From Coprovicinus avistercoris (GTDB lineage: Bacteria > Actinomycetota > Coriobacteriia > Coriobacteriales > Atopobiaceae): a DNA stretch of 38,562 bases. The notes beneath the pieces are model-generated. The model ran no database searches. It saw only the letters and a program-made list of their open reading frames with translations, and was not told where the DNA came from. The stretch is taken from assembly GCA_018714895.1 (NCBI GenBank), contig DVMQ01000004.1, forward strand, positions 1 through 38,562, in the 5' to 3' direction. Below are positions 1 to 8,893 of this stretch, piece after piece. The stretch's first letter is position 1. Each line of letters starts with the position of its first letter. The translations under genes and the position numbers were made by a program.

Positions 1-52
1 ACAACAAAAAAGCCTATCATCGGGGATAGATTCTGCTTTTTTTATTGCCAGC

Positions 53-97
53 TTATCTTAAACGCATTGAGGCTGTCATAGTTTCGGTTCCTCCTAA
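53..97 (-). other. Orphan ribosome binding site and start with an eight-codon ORF
   Basis: On the minus strand a near-perfect Shine-Dalgarno (TTAGGAGGAA, 97-88) is followed at proper spacing by ATG (79-77). The frame reads MTASMRLR and stops at 55-53. Such a strong initiation signal with almost no ORF suggests the 5' end of a gene cut by a deletion, or a short leader peptide. It lies downstream of the recombinase remnant on the same strand, so it probably belonged to the same mobile element. I cannot name the lost gene. Confidence 0.3.
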
Positions 98-170
98 ATT
101 CTTATTTGGATCATCATATATTTTAACACAATAAGTCATTTTAAGCAACTTTTAAATTAAAAAATCCATT

Positions 171-208
171 AAAAACCGCCAAATGGTGTTAGCCCTTAAT
201 TGGCGGTT
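171..208 (-). terminator. Intrinsic terminator after the recombinase remnant
   Basis: AACCGCCAA (174-182) pairs with TTGGCGGTT (200-208). Read on the minus strand, the 9-bp stem is followed by a run of T. It sits 7 bases past the stop of the recombinase fragment, so it is probably the original terminator of that gene. Confidence 0.7.
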
Positions 209-214
209 AATATT

Positions 215-748
215 CTATATCTCTTCGTCAATCTCAATCCCAGACTTGAATTCAACGGTGAGCTTAGCTTCATATATCGTTACTTTTTCAATAAGCCGCC
301 TTACCAACTGCTCATCATATTCCTCCAGTTCACGTGACTGTTTATTCAAGAAATCAGTCATTTCAGCGATTCGTTGCCTTTTCCCTTCTCGATCTGCATT
401 CTCTACAAGTGCATTTTGCTTTAACTCCCGAAGTCGATAAATTTCATCAGCCACATCTTCATAGTCATTTTTTGATTTTGCTTGTATAAGGAGCTGTTGT
501 TGTAACTCTTCCAATCTTCTATCAATATCATCGGTGGTATTATCATTTTCTTCATTGAGGACGGTAGCTATGTTTTTCTGTAACGTTGAGAGGAAGGGCT
601 CTTTGTTAGTCAAAAGTTCGTTAATAGCCTTAACCACTGCTGCCTGTAATGTTTCCTCATTTATGGTAGGTGCCGTACATTCAGAGCCTTTTTCCTCTAA
701 ACGACTAACACATCTCCAAACAATAGACTTGTAAGATAAGCTTTCCAT
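215..748 (-). pseudogene. Large serine recombinase, C-terminal fragment
   Basis: The 177-residue frame matches the C-terminal third of large serine recombinases (TnpX/Tn4451-like, prophage and ICE integrases). It begins inside the zinc-ribbon-like segment (IVWRCVSR, then a lone Cys before APTI). A long charged coiled coil follows (about residues 55-130, rich in E, Q, L and R), and it ends in the usual leucine- and valine-rich tail (residues 143-177). The resolvase catalytic domain with its serine, and the DNA-binding recombinase domain, are absent. A stop codon lies directly upstream of the first ATG in frame. The missing 5' part is replaced by a phage capsid fragment, with the junction at about 735-750. 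The protein cannot be an active recombinase. This is a scar of an excised or deleted mobile element. Confidence 0.8.
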
Positions 749-1043
749 CTACACGCTGGCTCGCAAGGAAACCAACCTGCCCTGTGGTTGCAAAAAGCTC
801 GTTTAAACGTTTGAAAGAACGTCCCTGTCTATCGGCAATCCAATAATATCCGAAATCACCGAAGGCAATAGTTTTAGCTCCAGCTTCAATAATAGGAGCA
901 TAAGCAGAAGTGTAAACCGGACGATTCAGCAACGTATCTGGAGTACCTGCTGTTAAAGAAGGCTGCCACAGATATTGACCTTGACCGTCTTTCAGTTTAC
1001 GGATTGCTTTTACTGTTGGCATATACAGACGTGTTTGATGCAA
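735..1043 (-). pseudogene. HK97-type phage major capsid protein, C-terminal fragment
   Basis: The minus-strand frame encodes the typical C-terminal part of an HK97-fold major capsid protein: PTVKAIRKLKDGQGQYLWQP, then the TLLNRPV segment, the stretch AFGDFGYYWIADRQG, and the terminal RVDGKLI. All but about the last 90-100 residues of the protein are lost. The upstream end runs into a stop at 1055-1053. The downstream end fuses into the recombinase remnant just after RVDGKLIL. The two fragments share orientation but not frame. This supports a collapsed prophage, not an active element. Confidence 0.75.
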
Positions 1044-1083
1044 TGGATAACCTCATCACTTACCGGATAGATTCAGTTCGTAA

Positions 1084-2022
1084 GCAAGCACCATTAAAAT
1101 TATTAATCCAGATTTATTGGGACGATTAATAGAGACTGTGAGTGGCCAAGATTACGGCACCTATGTGCAGAATCATGTATTTAGGCCACTTAATATGATG
1201 CAGGCTTCAGCTGGCAGCGCAGCCTCCCTCATGTCGAGTACGGCAACACCGGGACATCGTTCGTGGTTTGGTGTGCCTGTAGCTGATGGATTTGTGCATG
1301 CCTTAGGGGATGATTCCTGGGGAAATGCGGCATCTGGTTATGTTCGCGCTAGCTTAAAAGATATGGAAGCCTATCTGATGATGTATCTCAACAGCGGATC
1401 AGGTGTTCTGGATGCGGATAGCGTGCACCAGATGGTGTTTTCACGTGTTCCTGATACGAGTAGTGATACCTACTATGGAATGGGATGGACGACCTATGCT
1501 TGGAGTGACGGCGAGCTTGTCATGTCACATGATGGCCAGGTAGAAAACTACGTTGCACGTATGTGCATTATTCCTGATAGAGACTTGGGGATTGTAGTTC
1601 TTGGAGATGCAAATGATGAGCTCGGTGGTAATGAGGCATTTTTCTCACTTGCAGATGATATAGTTTCGATTGCAGTGGGAGGGCAACCATCGGGTGTTAA
1701 TCCATCAGAGCGGATAGAACAGCATATTTATACTAATGCCACCTATATAGCAGCCCTCATAGCCTGCATGTTATTAGTGATATATGCAGTACGTTCCAAT
1801 TGGCAAAGATGGCGCCTTTTTTCTTCGATAGCAATTCATGTTGGCATCCCTTTGTTTTTATTAGCATTTCCGCGCATATTTGAGCAAATGCGCTGGCGCG
1901 ACTTCTTTGATTTTTATCCAGATCAATCAGTTGTTGTTCTTATGTGTTGTGGCTTATTAATTGCTGGCGGGGTCGTTAAACTCATCCGTTTCTATCGGCA
2001 TACAAAACAGAAAATGCTTTAA
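1084..2022 (+). pseudogene. Membrane-anchored serine hydrolase (beta-lactamase family), N-terminally truncated
   Basis: The open frame starts after a stop at 1081-1083 and first becomes recognisable at DLLGRLIETVSG, the helix that normally follows the Y-x-N motif of class C beta-lactamase/PBP4*-like serine hydrolases. The third-box equivalent is SHDGQVENY, followed by the strand pattern IVVLGDAND. The C-terminal 100 residues hold three hydrophobic segments (about residues 205-225, 235-255 and 270-290 counted from the TTG at 1117), so the enzyme was membrane anchored with its active domain outside. The S-x-x-K nucleophile motif and Y-x-N motif are missing because the 5' half was lost at the phage/recombinase scar. 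A TTG at 1117 could start a 301-residue product, but it could not be catalytic. Confidence 0.7.
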
Positions 2023-2063
2023 GGATTGTGTATTTTTAAAACCAACCAAATTAGTAGAATTTA

Positions 2064-2094
2064 TTGCTTCACATTGAGTTAACCATGGTATACT
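2064..2094 (+). promoter_or_regulatory. Promoter of the enolase gene
   Basis: TATACT at 2089-2094 is preceded by TGG, giving an extended -10 element. Candidate -35 boxes are TTGCTT (2064-2069, 19-bp spacer) or TTCACA (2068-2073, 15-bp spacer). Transcription would start near 2101, leaving a short leader with GAAGG ahead of the enolase ATG. Confidence 0.55.
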
Positions 2095-2143
2095 CTGTTT
2101 ATAACAGTTTGAGGTACTATTTGTAAGTAAGAAGGTAGTCCTT

Positions 2144-3433
2144 ATGGCACGTATTTCTGATGTATATGGACGCGAAGTTCTCGACTCTCGCGGTAACCCA
2201 ACAGTCGAGGTAGAAATAACTCTTGAAGATGGTTCAGCTGCTCGCGCTATTGTTCCTTCGGGCGCCTCTACAGGTGAATTTGAGGCGGTAGAGCTGCGCG
2301 ATGGCGATGCCGATCGCTATCTCGGTAAGGGTGTTCTCAAGGCAGTGTCTCATGTTAATAACGAATGCCGAGACGTTCTTATCGGGCTGGATAGTTGCGA
2401 TCAGCGTCTGATCGACAAAGCACTTATCGAGGCAGACGGTACGCCAAATAAGGGTAACTTTGGCGCCAATGCTATTCTCGGTTGTTCGCTCGCAGCTGCT
2501 CGTGCTGCTGCCATTTCTCTTGATCAGCCTCTGTATCAGTATCTTGGTGGCGTGAATGCCCATACGCTTCCCGTTCCGATGATGAACATTCTTAACGGTG
2601 GCGTGCATGCTGATAACAACGTGGACTTCCAGGAGTTTATGATCATGCCGGTCGGTGCTCCTGATTTCGCAACGGCTTTGCGTTGGTGCACGCAGGTATA
2701 TCACACGCTTAAGAACACCCTTAAAAAAGCTGGTCTTTCAACTGGTGTTGGTGATGAAGGTGGCTTTGCGCCCGATCTCAAGACCAATGCAGAGCCCTTT
2801 GTGTATCTGATGGAAGCAGTTGAGGCTGCTGGATTTGTACCTGGCGAGGACTTCATGTTCGCCATGGATCCGGCAACTTCTGAATGCTACAACAAGGAAA
2901 CTGGTCTGTATGAGCTCAAGGGTGAAGGCCGTACCCTTTCATCCGATGAGATGGTTGATTACTGGGCAGAGCTTGTTGAGAAGTATCCGATCATCTCTAT
3001 TGAGGATGGTCTTGCCGAGGAAGACTGGGACGGATGGATCAAGCTGACCGACCGTCTTGGTAAGAAAGTACAGCTTGTTGGTGACGACCTCTTCGTAACA
3101 AACACTGCTCGTTTGGAGAAGGGTATTGAGATTGGTGCGGGTAACGCCATTCTGATTAAGGTGAACCAGATCGGTACGCTCACAGAGACGCTTGACGCTA
3201 TAGAGATGGCTAAGCGCGCTGGCTATACCGCAGTTGTTTCACATCGTTCTGGTGAGACTGAAGACACCACAATTGCCGACCTTGCAGTTGCTACAAATGC
3301 TGGTCAGATTAAGACTGGTGCTCCGGCTCGTACGGATCGCGTTGCTAAATACAACCAGCTCCTTCGTATTGAAGATGCACTTGGTGATGCAGGTTCATTT
3401 GCTGGCCGTAGTGCGTTTTATAACCTGCGATAA
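2144..3433 (+). CDS. eno: Enolase
   Basis: Phosphopyruvate hydratase converts 2-phosphoglycerate to phosphoenolpyruvate in cytosolic glycolysis. The 429 residues are full family length. The N-terminal motif is VLDSRGNPTVEVE with the flexible loop GASTG. The metal and catalytic segments include DFQEFMIMP, GVGDEGGFAP, SIEDGLAEEDW and GDDLFVTN. The signature LIKVNQIGTLTET and the SHRSGETEDT loop are all intact. The start is fixed by GAAGG about 8 bases upstream and by alignment to other enolases. It stands alone, with its own promoter upstream and hairpin terminators downstream. Its frame is clean, so it marks the return to core chromosome after the upstream scar. Confidence 0.98.
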   Translation: MARISDVYGREVLDSRGNPTVEVEITLEDGSAARAIVPSGASTGEFEAVELRDGDADRYLGKGVLKAVSHVNNECRDVLIGLDSCDQRLIDKALIEADGTPNKGNFGANAILGCSLAAARAAAISLDQPLYQYLGGVNAHTLPVPMMNILNGGVHADNNVDFQEFMIMPVGAPDFATALRWCTQVYHTLKNTLKKAGLSTGVGDEGGFAPDLKTNAEPFVYLMEAVEAAGFVPGEDFMFAMDPATSECYNKETGLYELKGEGRTLSSDEMVDYWAELVEKYPIISIEDGLAEEDWDGWIKLTDRLGKKVQLVGDDLFVTNTARLEKGIEIGAGNAILIKVNQIGTLTETLDAIEMAKRAGYTAVVSHRSGETEDTTIADLAVATNAGQIKTGAPARTDRVAKYNQLLRIEDALGDAGSFAGRSAFYNLR

Positions 3434-3451
3434 GAGCAGAGTACTGCGTTT

Positions 3452-3490
3452 TGCCTCATGAAAGACATATCTCAGAGGCATGAGTTTTGT
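3452..3490 (+). terminator. Weak first hairpin after eno
   Basis: TGCCTC (3452-3457) can pair with GAGGCA (3475-3480), followed by TGAGTTTTGT. It is a short stem with a long loop. It may act in tandem with the stronger hairpin downstream. Confidence 0.35.
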
Positions 3491-3545
3491 TTACCTCTGC
3501 CACATACGGACATCCTCTCCTCTCCGGTTCGTATGAGGCTCCTTC

Positions 3546-3591
3546 AGCGTCGTTGGCGTCCCCTCCTTCCTTGCGCCAACGACGCTTTTTT
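3546..3591 (+). terminator. Intrinsic terminator of eno
   Basis: AGCGTCGTTGGCG (3546-3558) pairs perfectly with CGCCAACGACGCT (3574-3586) around a 15-base loop and runs into six T. The T-run on this side only makes it a plus-strand terminator for eno. Confidence 0.85.
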
Positions 3592-3625
3592 GTGCACAAA
3601 GGTGTCGCTTGCAGCGTCCGCCTAT

Positions 3626-4207
3626 TTACAAAACATGCTTGGATATCAGTTGGATGAGCGCCTCTATGGGCATGTCGTCGCATTCATCAAGCCAACGTGT
3701 AATAGCAGCCAACATGCCAGCCAGATAAAATTCATCAAGTAAATCTTTTTCTTTCGGGTTAAGAGCTGGGTCGTTGGTAAGAAAACGCGCAACTAATGGT
3801 CTAAGGGCTTGCTTCAAACGTGTTGCAAACGCTGGGTCGCCATGAGGACCTAAAAGTGCTGCTAAATAGGGGCGGCTATTTTTTGCCAATTCGGCGATAT
3901 AGCCCATATGTTGTGAAAAGTTGAGCTCGTCTCCCTGCAGAAGACGCTTATCTACAACCTCGCGAGCATCGGAAAGAATTGACTCTTCAATTTGTGAGAG
4001 CAGATCATACACATCGCGGTAGTAGAGGTAGAACGTAGCCCTGTTGTATCCAGCGCGATCGGTAATCTGTCGCACCGAGATTTTTTCAATCGGGAGGCCT
4101 GGTGTAGCGGGATGATTGTCGGTTTCAGGACAGCCGGCATAAAGATCCCAAAAAGCTTTGCTAAGAGCCTGTCGTGTTCGTTCGGTGACCTTTGGTTGTT
4201 TTCGCAT
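3626..4207 (-). CDS. TetR/AcrR-family transcriptional regulator
   Basis: The protein is 193 residues. It has the N-terminal TetR helix-turn-helix: TRQALSKAFWDLY as helix 1, ISVRQITDRAGYNRATFYLYY as the recognition region, then VYDLLSQIE. An all-helical ligand or dimer domain follows. ATG 4207 is chosen over an upstream GTG (4225) because AAAGG lies 8 bases before it. The gene is divergent from an ABC exporter across about 150 bp that hold a consensus promoter and an inverted repeat. The natural reading is a local repressor of the exporter, released by the exported compound or a membrane-stress ligand. The ligand cannot be told from sequence. Confidence 0.85.
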   Translation of the reverse strand: MRKQPKVTERTRQALSKAFWDLYAGCPETDNHPATPGLPIEKISVRQITDRAGYNRATFYLYYRDVYDLLSQIEESILSDAREVVDKRLLQGDELNFSQHMGYIAELAKNSRPYLAALLGPHGDPAFATRLKQALRPLVARFLTNDPALNPKEKDLLDEFYLAGMLAAITRWLDECDDMPIEALIQLISKHVL

Positions 4208-4243
4208 GGTAGAGCCTTTCGACACCGTCCAACGAACTGTTGA

Positions 4244-4272
4244 TTGATGATGTCATTGTAGCCCCGTATACT
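4244..4272 (+). promoter_or_regulatory. Promoter of the ABC exporter operon
   Basis: TTGATG (4244-4249), a 17-bp spacer and TATACT (4267-4272) make a strong sigma-A type promoter. The predicted start near 4279 lies just upstream of the inverted repeat at 4285-4298. Confidence 0.65.
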
Positions 4273-4284
4273 GCAAATTGATTA

Positions 4285-4298
4285 GACAACAAGTTGTC
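4285..4298. promoter_or_regulatory. Candidate TetR operator
   Basis: GACAAC-AA-GTTGTC is a perfect 6-bp inverted repeat with a 2-base centre. It begins a few bases downstream of the predicted transcription start of the exporter operon. That is a classic position for a TetR-type roadblock operator of the divergent regulator. Confidence 0.55.
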
Positions 4299-4360
4299 GA
4301 GTAATAAATGGTGTTGCTATACAGGTAATGGGGGATATATCTGTAGGCGAAGGAGCGGAG

Positions 4361-5062
4361 ATGTCGTATATCTGCTTCGAGGAAGTAACGAAAACATATG
4401 GCACCGGCACCGGAGAGATTTATGCTCTGGACGGTGCAAGTTTTGTGGTTGAACGCGGTGAGCTTGCCGTGATTCTGGGCTCCTCAGGAGCAGGAAAGAC
4501 AACAGCGCTCAATATTTTAGGCGGTATGGATACCGCTACTTCAGGTCGTGTTGTTGTAGATGGTCGCGATATAACTACAGCTACGGAAAATGAACTTGTT
4601 GAGTATCGTCGTGCAGATGTGGGATTTGTTTTCCAGTTTTATAACCTGGTGCCAAACCTTACTGCTCTCGAAAATGTTGAGCTTGCATCACAGATCTGCC
4701 CCGATTCGCTGGACGCAGAAAAAGTGCTGCAGAGCGTTGGTTTGGGAGAGCGGCTGAACAATTTTCCTGCACAGCTTTCTGGTGGTGAGCAGCAGCGCGT
4801 TTCTATAGCTCGTGCGGTTGCAAAGAATCCAAAGCTTTTGCTCTGCGATGAGCCAACAGGAGCGCTTGATTATAAAACGGGCAAACAGATACTCCAGCTG
4901 CTTCAAGATACCTGCCGAAAAGATGGCATAACGGTTGTTCTTATCACCCATAATTCAGCGCTTGCTCCTATGGCGGATCGCCTGATTCGGTTTAAGAGCG
5001 GGCGCGTTACCAGCATGGAAACTAACGCAAATCCAACACCGATAGCAGAGATTGAATGGTAG
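4361..5062 (+). CDS. ABC transporter ATPase, MacB/LolD type
   Basis: This 233-residue nucleotide-binding protein has Walker A GSSGAGKT (40-47), the Q-loop in FVFQFYNLVP (89-98), signature LSGGEQQR (139-146), Walker B LLLCDEP (159-165) and the H-loop ITHN (195-198). Its length and the Y-N-L after the Q-loop are typical of the MacB/LolD/FtsE-like group that energises FtsX-fold permeases. The start is ATG 4361 with AAGGAG 5 bases upstream. An earlier in-frame ATG (4328) has no ribosome site. It is immediately followed by the FtsX-type permease, so the two form one exporter, probably under the divergent TetR protein. Confidence 0.93.
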   Translation: MSYICFEEVTKTYGTGTGEIYALDGASFVVERGELAVILGSSGAGKTTALNILGGMDTATSGRVVVDGRDITTATENELVEYRRADVGFVFQFYNLVPNLTALENVELASQICPDSLDAEKVLQSVGLGERLNNFPAQLSGGEQQRVSIARAVAKNPKLLLCDEPTGALDYKTGKQILQLLQDTCRKDGITVVLITHNSALAPMADRLIRFKSGRVTSMETNANPTPIAEIEW

Positions 5063-5066
5063 CAAC

Positions 5067-8000
5067 GTGAGAAGTGCGTTCACAAAGGACGTGTTGCGGA
5101 CACTGTGGCATAGCCGCGGTCGTTTTATCCTTGTGGCTGCAATTTGCATGTTGGGCGTAACGATGTTTGTCGGTATACGTGCGGCTTGCGAGAATCTCAG
5201 GCTTTCTGCTGATCAGTTCTTCGATGAGCAACAACTATATGATGTGAGCGTGCAGTCTACGCTTGGTCTGACGCAGGACGACGTGGATGCCCTTGCGCAA
5301 ATACCAGACGTTTTGGCAGCGGAGGGCTCGTGGACAGAGACTGCCTATACAACCGTTGATGGGGTAAATGCTGCGGTTAGTGTACGCGTGTGGTCGGATG
5401 GTGGTATGAATGAGCCTTATCTTGAAGAGGGGCGTTTGCCACAATCGGGTAACGAAGTTGCAGTTACTCCTGAATTTTTAGATGATACGGGCCTTTCTAT
5501 TGGGGATCGAATTACCTTCTCTGCCGATACCAGTTCTTCTGAGAGTGATGATGTATCTGAAGATGATTCTTCAGATACAAATACAGACGACATTTCTTTT
5601 GATGAAGACATTTCGGTTGATTCTGAACAAACGTCAGAGCAATTTATTCAACAGGAATACATCATCGTTGGTGTGGTGTTAGATCCTTTAAGTGTTAACG
5701 CAAAACAGGGGACATCTTCATTCCGTGCAACGGGTCCTAAGTATTCGTTTTTTGTCACCCCGGAAGCAGTCGATCCTTCTGTTGCAGATGTGTATTCAAT
5801 CGTGTATTTGCAGGTGGAAGGCGCTTCCGAGCTGTTGGGTTTTTCTCAGGCGTATGAAGATAAGGTCGCAGCAGTTACAAAAGAAGCTGAAGCAATTAAA
5901 ACTGAGCGAGAAGAAGCTCGAACTCTTGCAATAAAAGCTGATGCTCAGAGCCAGGTAGACGAGGCGGAGCGCGAGCTGTACGAGCAGCTTGAAGATGCAC
6001 AAGATCAGATTGATGACGCACAAGAGCAGATAAACGATGCTCTTGCACAGATAGAAGAAGGACGAGAAGAGCTGCGCGTGCAGCGTGAAAACCTGGTGGC
6101 AGCACAGCAAGAGCTTGATGATGGAGCAAAACAGCTCGAAAGTGCGCGTTCGGACTTAGACGATCTCTCTGCACAGCTTGATAGTGCTGCATCGCAGCTT
6201 CCAGGTGGTCAAGCTGAGCTTGATGCTGCGAGAGAAGAATTGGCAAGTGCTCAAAAACAGGCAGAGGATGGTTTGGCCGCGCTTCTGTCTGCGCGCGAAC
6301 AGCTCGCACAAGCACGAGAGAAATACGAACAACAGGCAGCTGCATGGCCGGCACAGCGCGAGGAGCTTGCAGGAAAGCTTTCTGCTCTGCAAGAACCGAT
6401 TTCAAATACCGAACAAGAGATTGATGCTTTAGAAGAAGAGATTGCTCGCTTAGAGAAGATAGAGAATCCGACAGATGAACAGCTAGAGCAGCTTGAGACA
6501 GCGAAGAATCAGCTCCCGGAGGCAAAGAAGACACTTGAGAATCTGCGCATGCAACAAAGCGAGCTACAAGATGCGGTTGATCAGGGGGAGCAATCACTTA
6601 AAGAAGCTGGAGACAAACTTACTTCTTGGGAAGAAGCACTTGATACGAATGAAGAACAGCTTACGGTTGCTCTTGAAAAAATGCAGACCCGGGAAAAGGA
6701 ATTGAATGACTGGCAGTCCGGTCTTGAGTGGGTTGCTGTCGGTAGAAAAGGCGTTGCACAAGTTCGTGCGCAGATCAGTACAAAACAGGCAACCTTAGAA
6801 GCGGCACAGGCAGAAATAGACGCTGCGTGGCCTCTTATTGAGGATGGCGAAGCGGAGCTTGACGAGGGAACGCAAGAGGCGGCCGAAGGTCAGGCGGAGC
6901 TGGATGATCAGGTTGCTGAGTTTGAGCAAAGCAAGCGAGAAGCACTTGAGAAAATTGAAGAAGCAAGAAAAGAAATTGATGACATCGAGAAAGCAACGTG
7001 GTACGTGCAAGATCGAGGTGCAATTTCAAGCTATGCAAGCATAGATTCTGATGCGGGCTCTATCGAAGTTATCGGCACGGTTTTCCCGGCTATTTTTCTT
7101 ACGGTTGCCATTCTCGTTTCGCTTACAACAGCATCCCGTATGGTGGAGGAAGATCGCGTTCTTATCGGCTTGTATAAGGCGCTTGGCTATTCTCGCCGTG
7201 TTGTCATGAGCAAGTACATTATCTATATGCTCGGGGCAAGCCTTGTGGGTGGGGCTGTTGGAGCTGTGTTGGGATTTGTGGCTCTGCCATCGTTTCTCTC
7301 CACGGTATTTGCAGTTATGTATACGCTGCCTACCTTCTCGCTTTTCTTTGATGTGCCACTGTGCATACTGGCAATAGGTATGTTTGCTGTTGCACTGCCG
7401 GTCGCAACGGTTATTACGTGCAGAAGTGAGCTTGCTGAGCAGCCGGCATCTCTCATGCGGCCAAAAGCTCCAAAGGCCGGGTCACATATATTGCTCGAGC
7501 GTATTCGTCCGCTGTGGAAACGCTTGTCGTTCTTGAACAAAGTTACCGCGCGAAATCTTCTTCGTTATAAACGGCGTTTCGCGATGACGGTATTTGGAGT
7601 TGCCGGATGTACGGCCCTTATGATTGTCGGTTTTGCAATTTCAGACTCGGTGAATGCTTTGTCGCCCAACCAATATGGTGATGCAAGTCGCTTGGGCGTG
7701 TATGACTACGATCTTATGGCAGTTGCCAATCAAGCAGACGATCTGCCTGAGCTGGCTGAGCAGTTTACTGAGGATACAGAAGTTTCGAACTATATACCTG
7801 TTATTACCGATAGTTTGACGCTCGAATATGAGGGGAGAAAAGAGACTGTTCAGCTCATGGTTATCCCTGATGGGTTTGAGCTTGATGATTATATTGAGCT
7901 AAAGGACATGAATGGAAACTCAATAGATATTGTTCAAGCAACGCTTGGTCCTGATGGAATTGCAGGAACAAATGATGATGGAGTGCTTGTCACCAATAAT

Positions 8001-8708
8001 GCGAGTGATGTTCTGAAGTTTTCGGTTGGCGATGAGGTGCAGATGCAAGATTCTGCTCTGCGCGAGGCAACGGCACCCGTCGATGGCATTGTCGTCAACT
8101 ATTTGGGCAATGTTGTCTATATGACTCAGCCAACCTACGAGCAGCTCTTTGGTGTAACAGGGGAGTCAAATGCGCTGCTTGCGCATCTTTCGGGGGACTC
8201 GGCTGAACAGATTGCGTTTACCGATGAGCTTGAGCACAATTCCTTAGTGCGACAAGTAACAGGCGTTGAACGCTCGGTTCGCGATTTCGAATCTAACTTC
8301 ATGCTTATCAATTACGTTGTTGTGTTGCTGGTTATTTTGGCTGCTGGCCTCTCGTTTGTAGTTCTCTTTACCTTAGCAACAACCAATATTTCTGAGCGTG
8401 AGCGCGAACTTGCGACCATTAAGGTATTGGGTTTCAGACGTAAAGAAGTTCATACCTATGTGAACAAAGAGACAATCGTTCTTACGCTTATTGGCACGCT
8501 TGCTGGTATTCCTTTGGGAGCATTCCTTTCACACATGTTAACGTATGTGTTGGTAATGCCCTCTATGTATTTTGCCGTGGAGATCCATCCTGTGAGCTTT
8601 GTAATCTCGTGTGCTTTCTCATTGCTGTTTGCGTTTGTGGTAAATCTCATTTGCAACAAGAGTTTGGATCGAGTGGATATGGTATCAGCGCTCAAGAGTC
8701 CGGAATAG
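5067..8708 (+). CDS. FtsX/MacB-type ABC permease with a giant coiled-coil insertion
   Basis: The protein is about 1213 residues. An N-terminal membrane helix (about 19-37) is followed by an extracytoplasmic domain with an acidic Ser/Asp-rich stretch (about 155-185). A coiled coil of some 370 residues (about 270-640, rich in E, Q, A and L heptads) comes next. Then there is a four-helix FtsX module (about 670-790), a second extracytoplasmic domain, and a closing FtsX module near the C-terminus with the ERERELATIKVLGF coupling segment. The first module carries the same element as DRVLIGLYKALGYSRR. The architecture fits large Gram-positive FtsX-fold exporters acting on envelope substrates or antimicrobial peptides, with the coiled coil projecting from the membrane. 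GTG 5067 aligns best with related N-termini (RSAFTKDVLRTLWHSRGRF); an overlapping TTG at 5052 is the alternative. The substrate is unknown. Confidence 0.9.
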   Translation: MRSAFTKDVLRTLWHSRGRFILVAAICMLGVTMFVGIRAACENLRLSADQFFDEQQLYDVSVQSTLGLTQDDVDALAQIPDVLAAEGSWTETAYTTVDGVNAAVSVRVWSDGGMNEPYLEEGRLPQSGNEVAVTPEFLDDTGLSIGDRITFSADTSSSESDDVSEDDSSDTNTDDISFDEDISVDSEQTSEQFIQQEYIIVGVVLDPLSVNAKQGTSSFRATGPKYSFFVTPEAVDPSVADVYSIVYLQVEGASELLGFSQAYEDKVAAVTKEAEAIKTEREEARTLAIKADAQSQVDEAERELYEQLEDAQDQIDDAQEQINDALAQIEEGREELRVQRENLVAAQQELDDGAKQLESARSDLDDLSAQLDSAASQLPGGQAELDAAREELASAQKQAEDGLAALLSAREQLAQAREKYEQQAAAWPAQREELAGKLSALQEPISNTEQEIDALEEEIARLEKIENPTDEQLEQLETAKNQLPEAKKTLENLRMQQSELQDAVDQGEQSLKEAGDKLTSWEEALDTNEEQLTVALEKMQTREKELNDWQSGLEWVAVGRKGVAQVRAQISTKQATLEAAQAEIDAAWPLIEDGEAELDEGTQEAAEGQAELDDQVAEFEQSKREALEKIEEARKEIDDIEKATWYVQDRGAISSYASIDSDAGSIEVIGTVFPAIFLTVAILVSLTTASRMVEEDRVLIGLYKALGYSRRVVMSKYIIYMLGASLVGGAVGAVLGFVALPSFLSTVFAVMYTLPTFSLFFDVPLCILAIGMFAVALPVATVITCRSELAEQPASLMRPKAPKAGSHILLERIRPLWKRLSFLNKVTARNLLRYKRRFAMTVFGVAGCTALMIVGFAISDSVNALSPNQYGDASRLGVYDYDLMAVANQADDLPELAEQFTEDTEVSNYIPVITDSLTLEYEGRKETVQLMVIPDGFELDDYIELKDMNGNSIDIVQATLGPDGIAGTNDDGVLVTNNASDVLKFSVGDEVQMQDSALREATAPVDGIVVNYLGNVVYMTQPTYEQLFGVTGESNALLAHLSGDSAEQIAFTDELEHNSLVRQVTGVERSVRDFESNFMLINYVVVLLVILAAGLSFVVLFTLATTNISERERELATIKVLGFRRKEVHTYVNKETIVLTLIGTLAGIPLGAFLSHMLTYVLVMPSMYFAVEIHPVSFVISCAFSLLFAFVVNLICNKSLDRVDMVSALKSPE

Positions 8709-8753
8709 GAATCGTGCGTTTCTTTATGGGCCGACAAACATAGTGTTGGATGT

Positions 8754-8766
8754 TGTCAGTCTGACA
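8754..8766. promoter_or_regulatory. Small palindrome upstream of the tRNA promoter
   Basis: TGTCAG-T-CTGACA is a perfect 6-bp inverted repeat in the gap between the permease and the tRNA. There is no T-run, so it is not an obvious terminator. It could be a protein-binding site or chance. Confidence 0.2.
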
Positions 8767-8840
8767 TGTATCGAACTATATGGCGCACTTGGTTTTCTTG
8801 GCCCTCCTGCTCGGACTCATAAAAAAAGATGAGAAAGCAC

Positions 8841-8868
8841 TTGACCAATTTCTGATGTTTGGTATATT
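8841..8868 (+). promoter_or_regulatory. Promoter of tRNA-Phe
   Basis: TTGACC (8841-8846), a 16-bp spacer and TATATT (8863-8868) place the transcription start about 20 bases before the mature tRNA 5' end, as expected for a single-tRNA unit. Confidence 0.65.
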
Positions 8869-8893
8869 GATTGAGCGCGAAATACGCGCCTTC

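Noticed and set aside
5896..6597. 233-codon minus-strand ORF inside the ABC permease
   Set aside because: It is a shadow of the coiled-coil coding region, whose skewed codons keep the opposite frame open.
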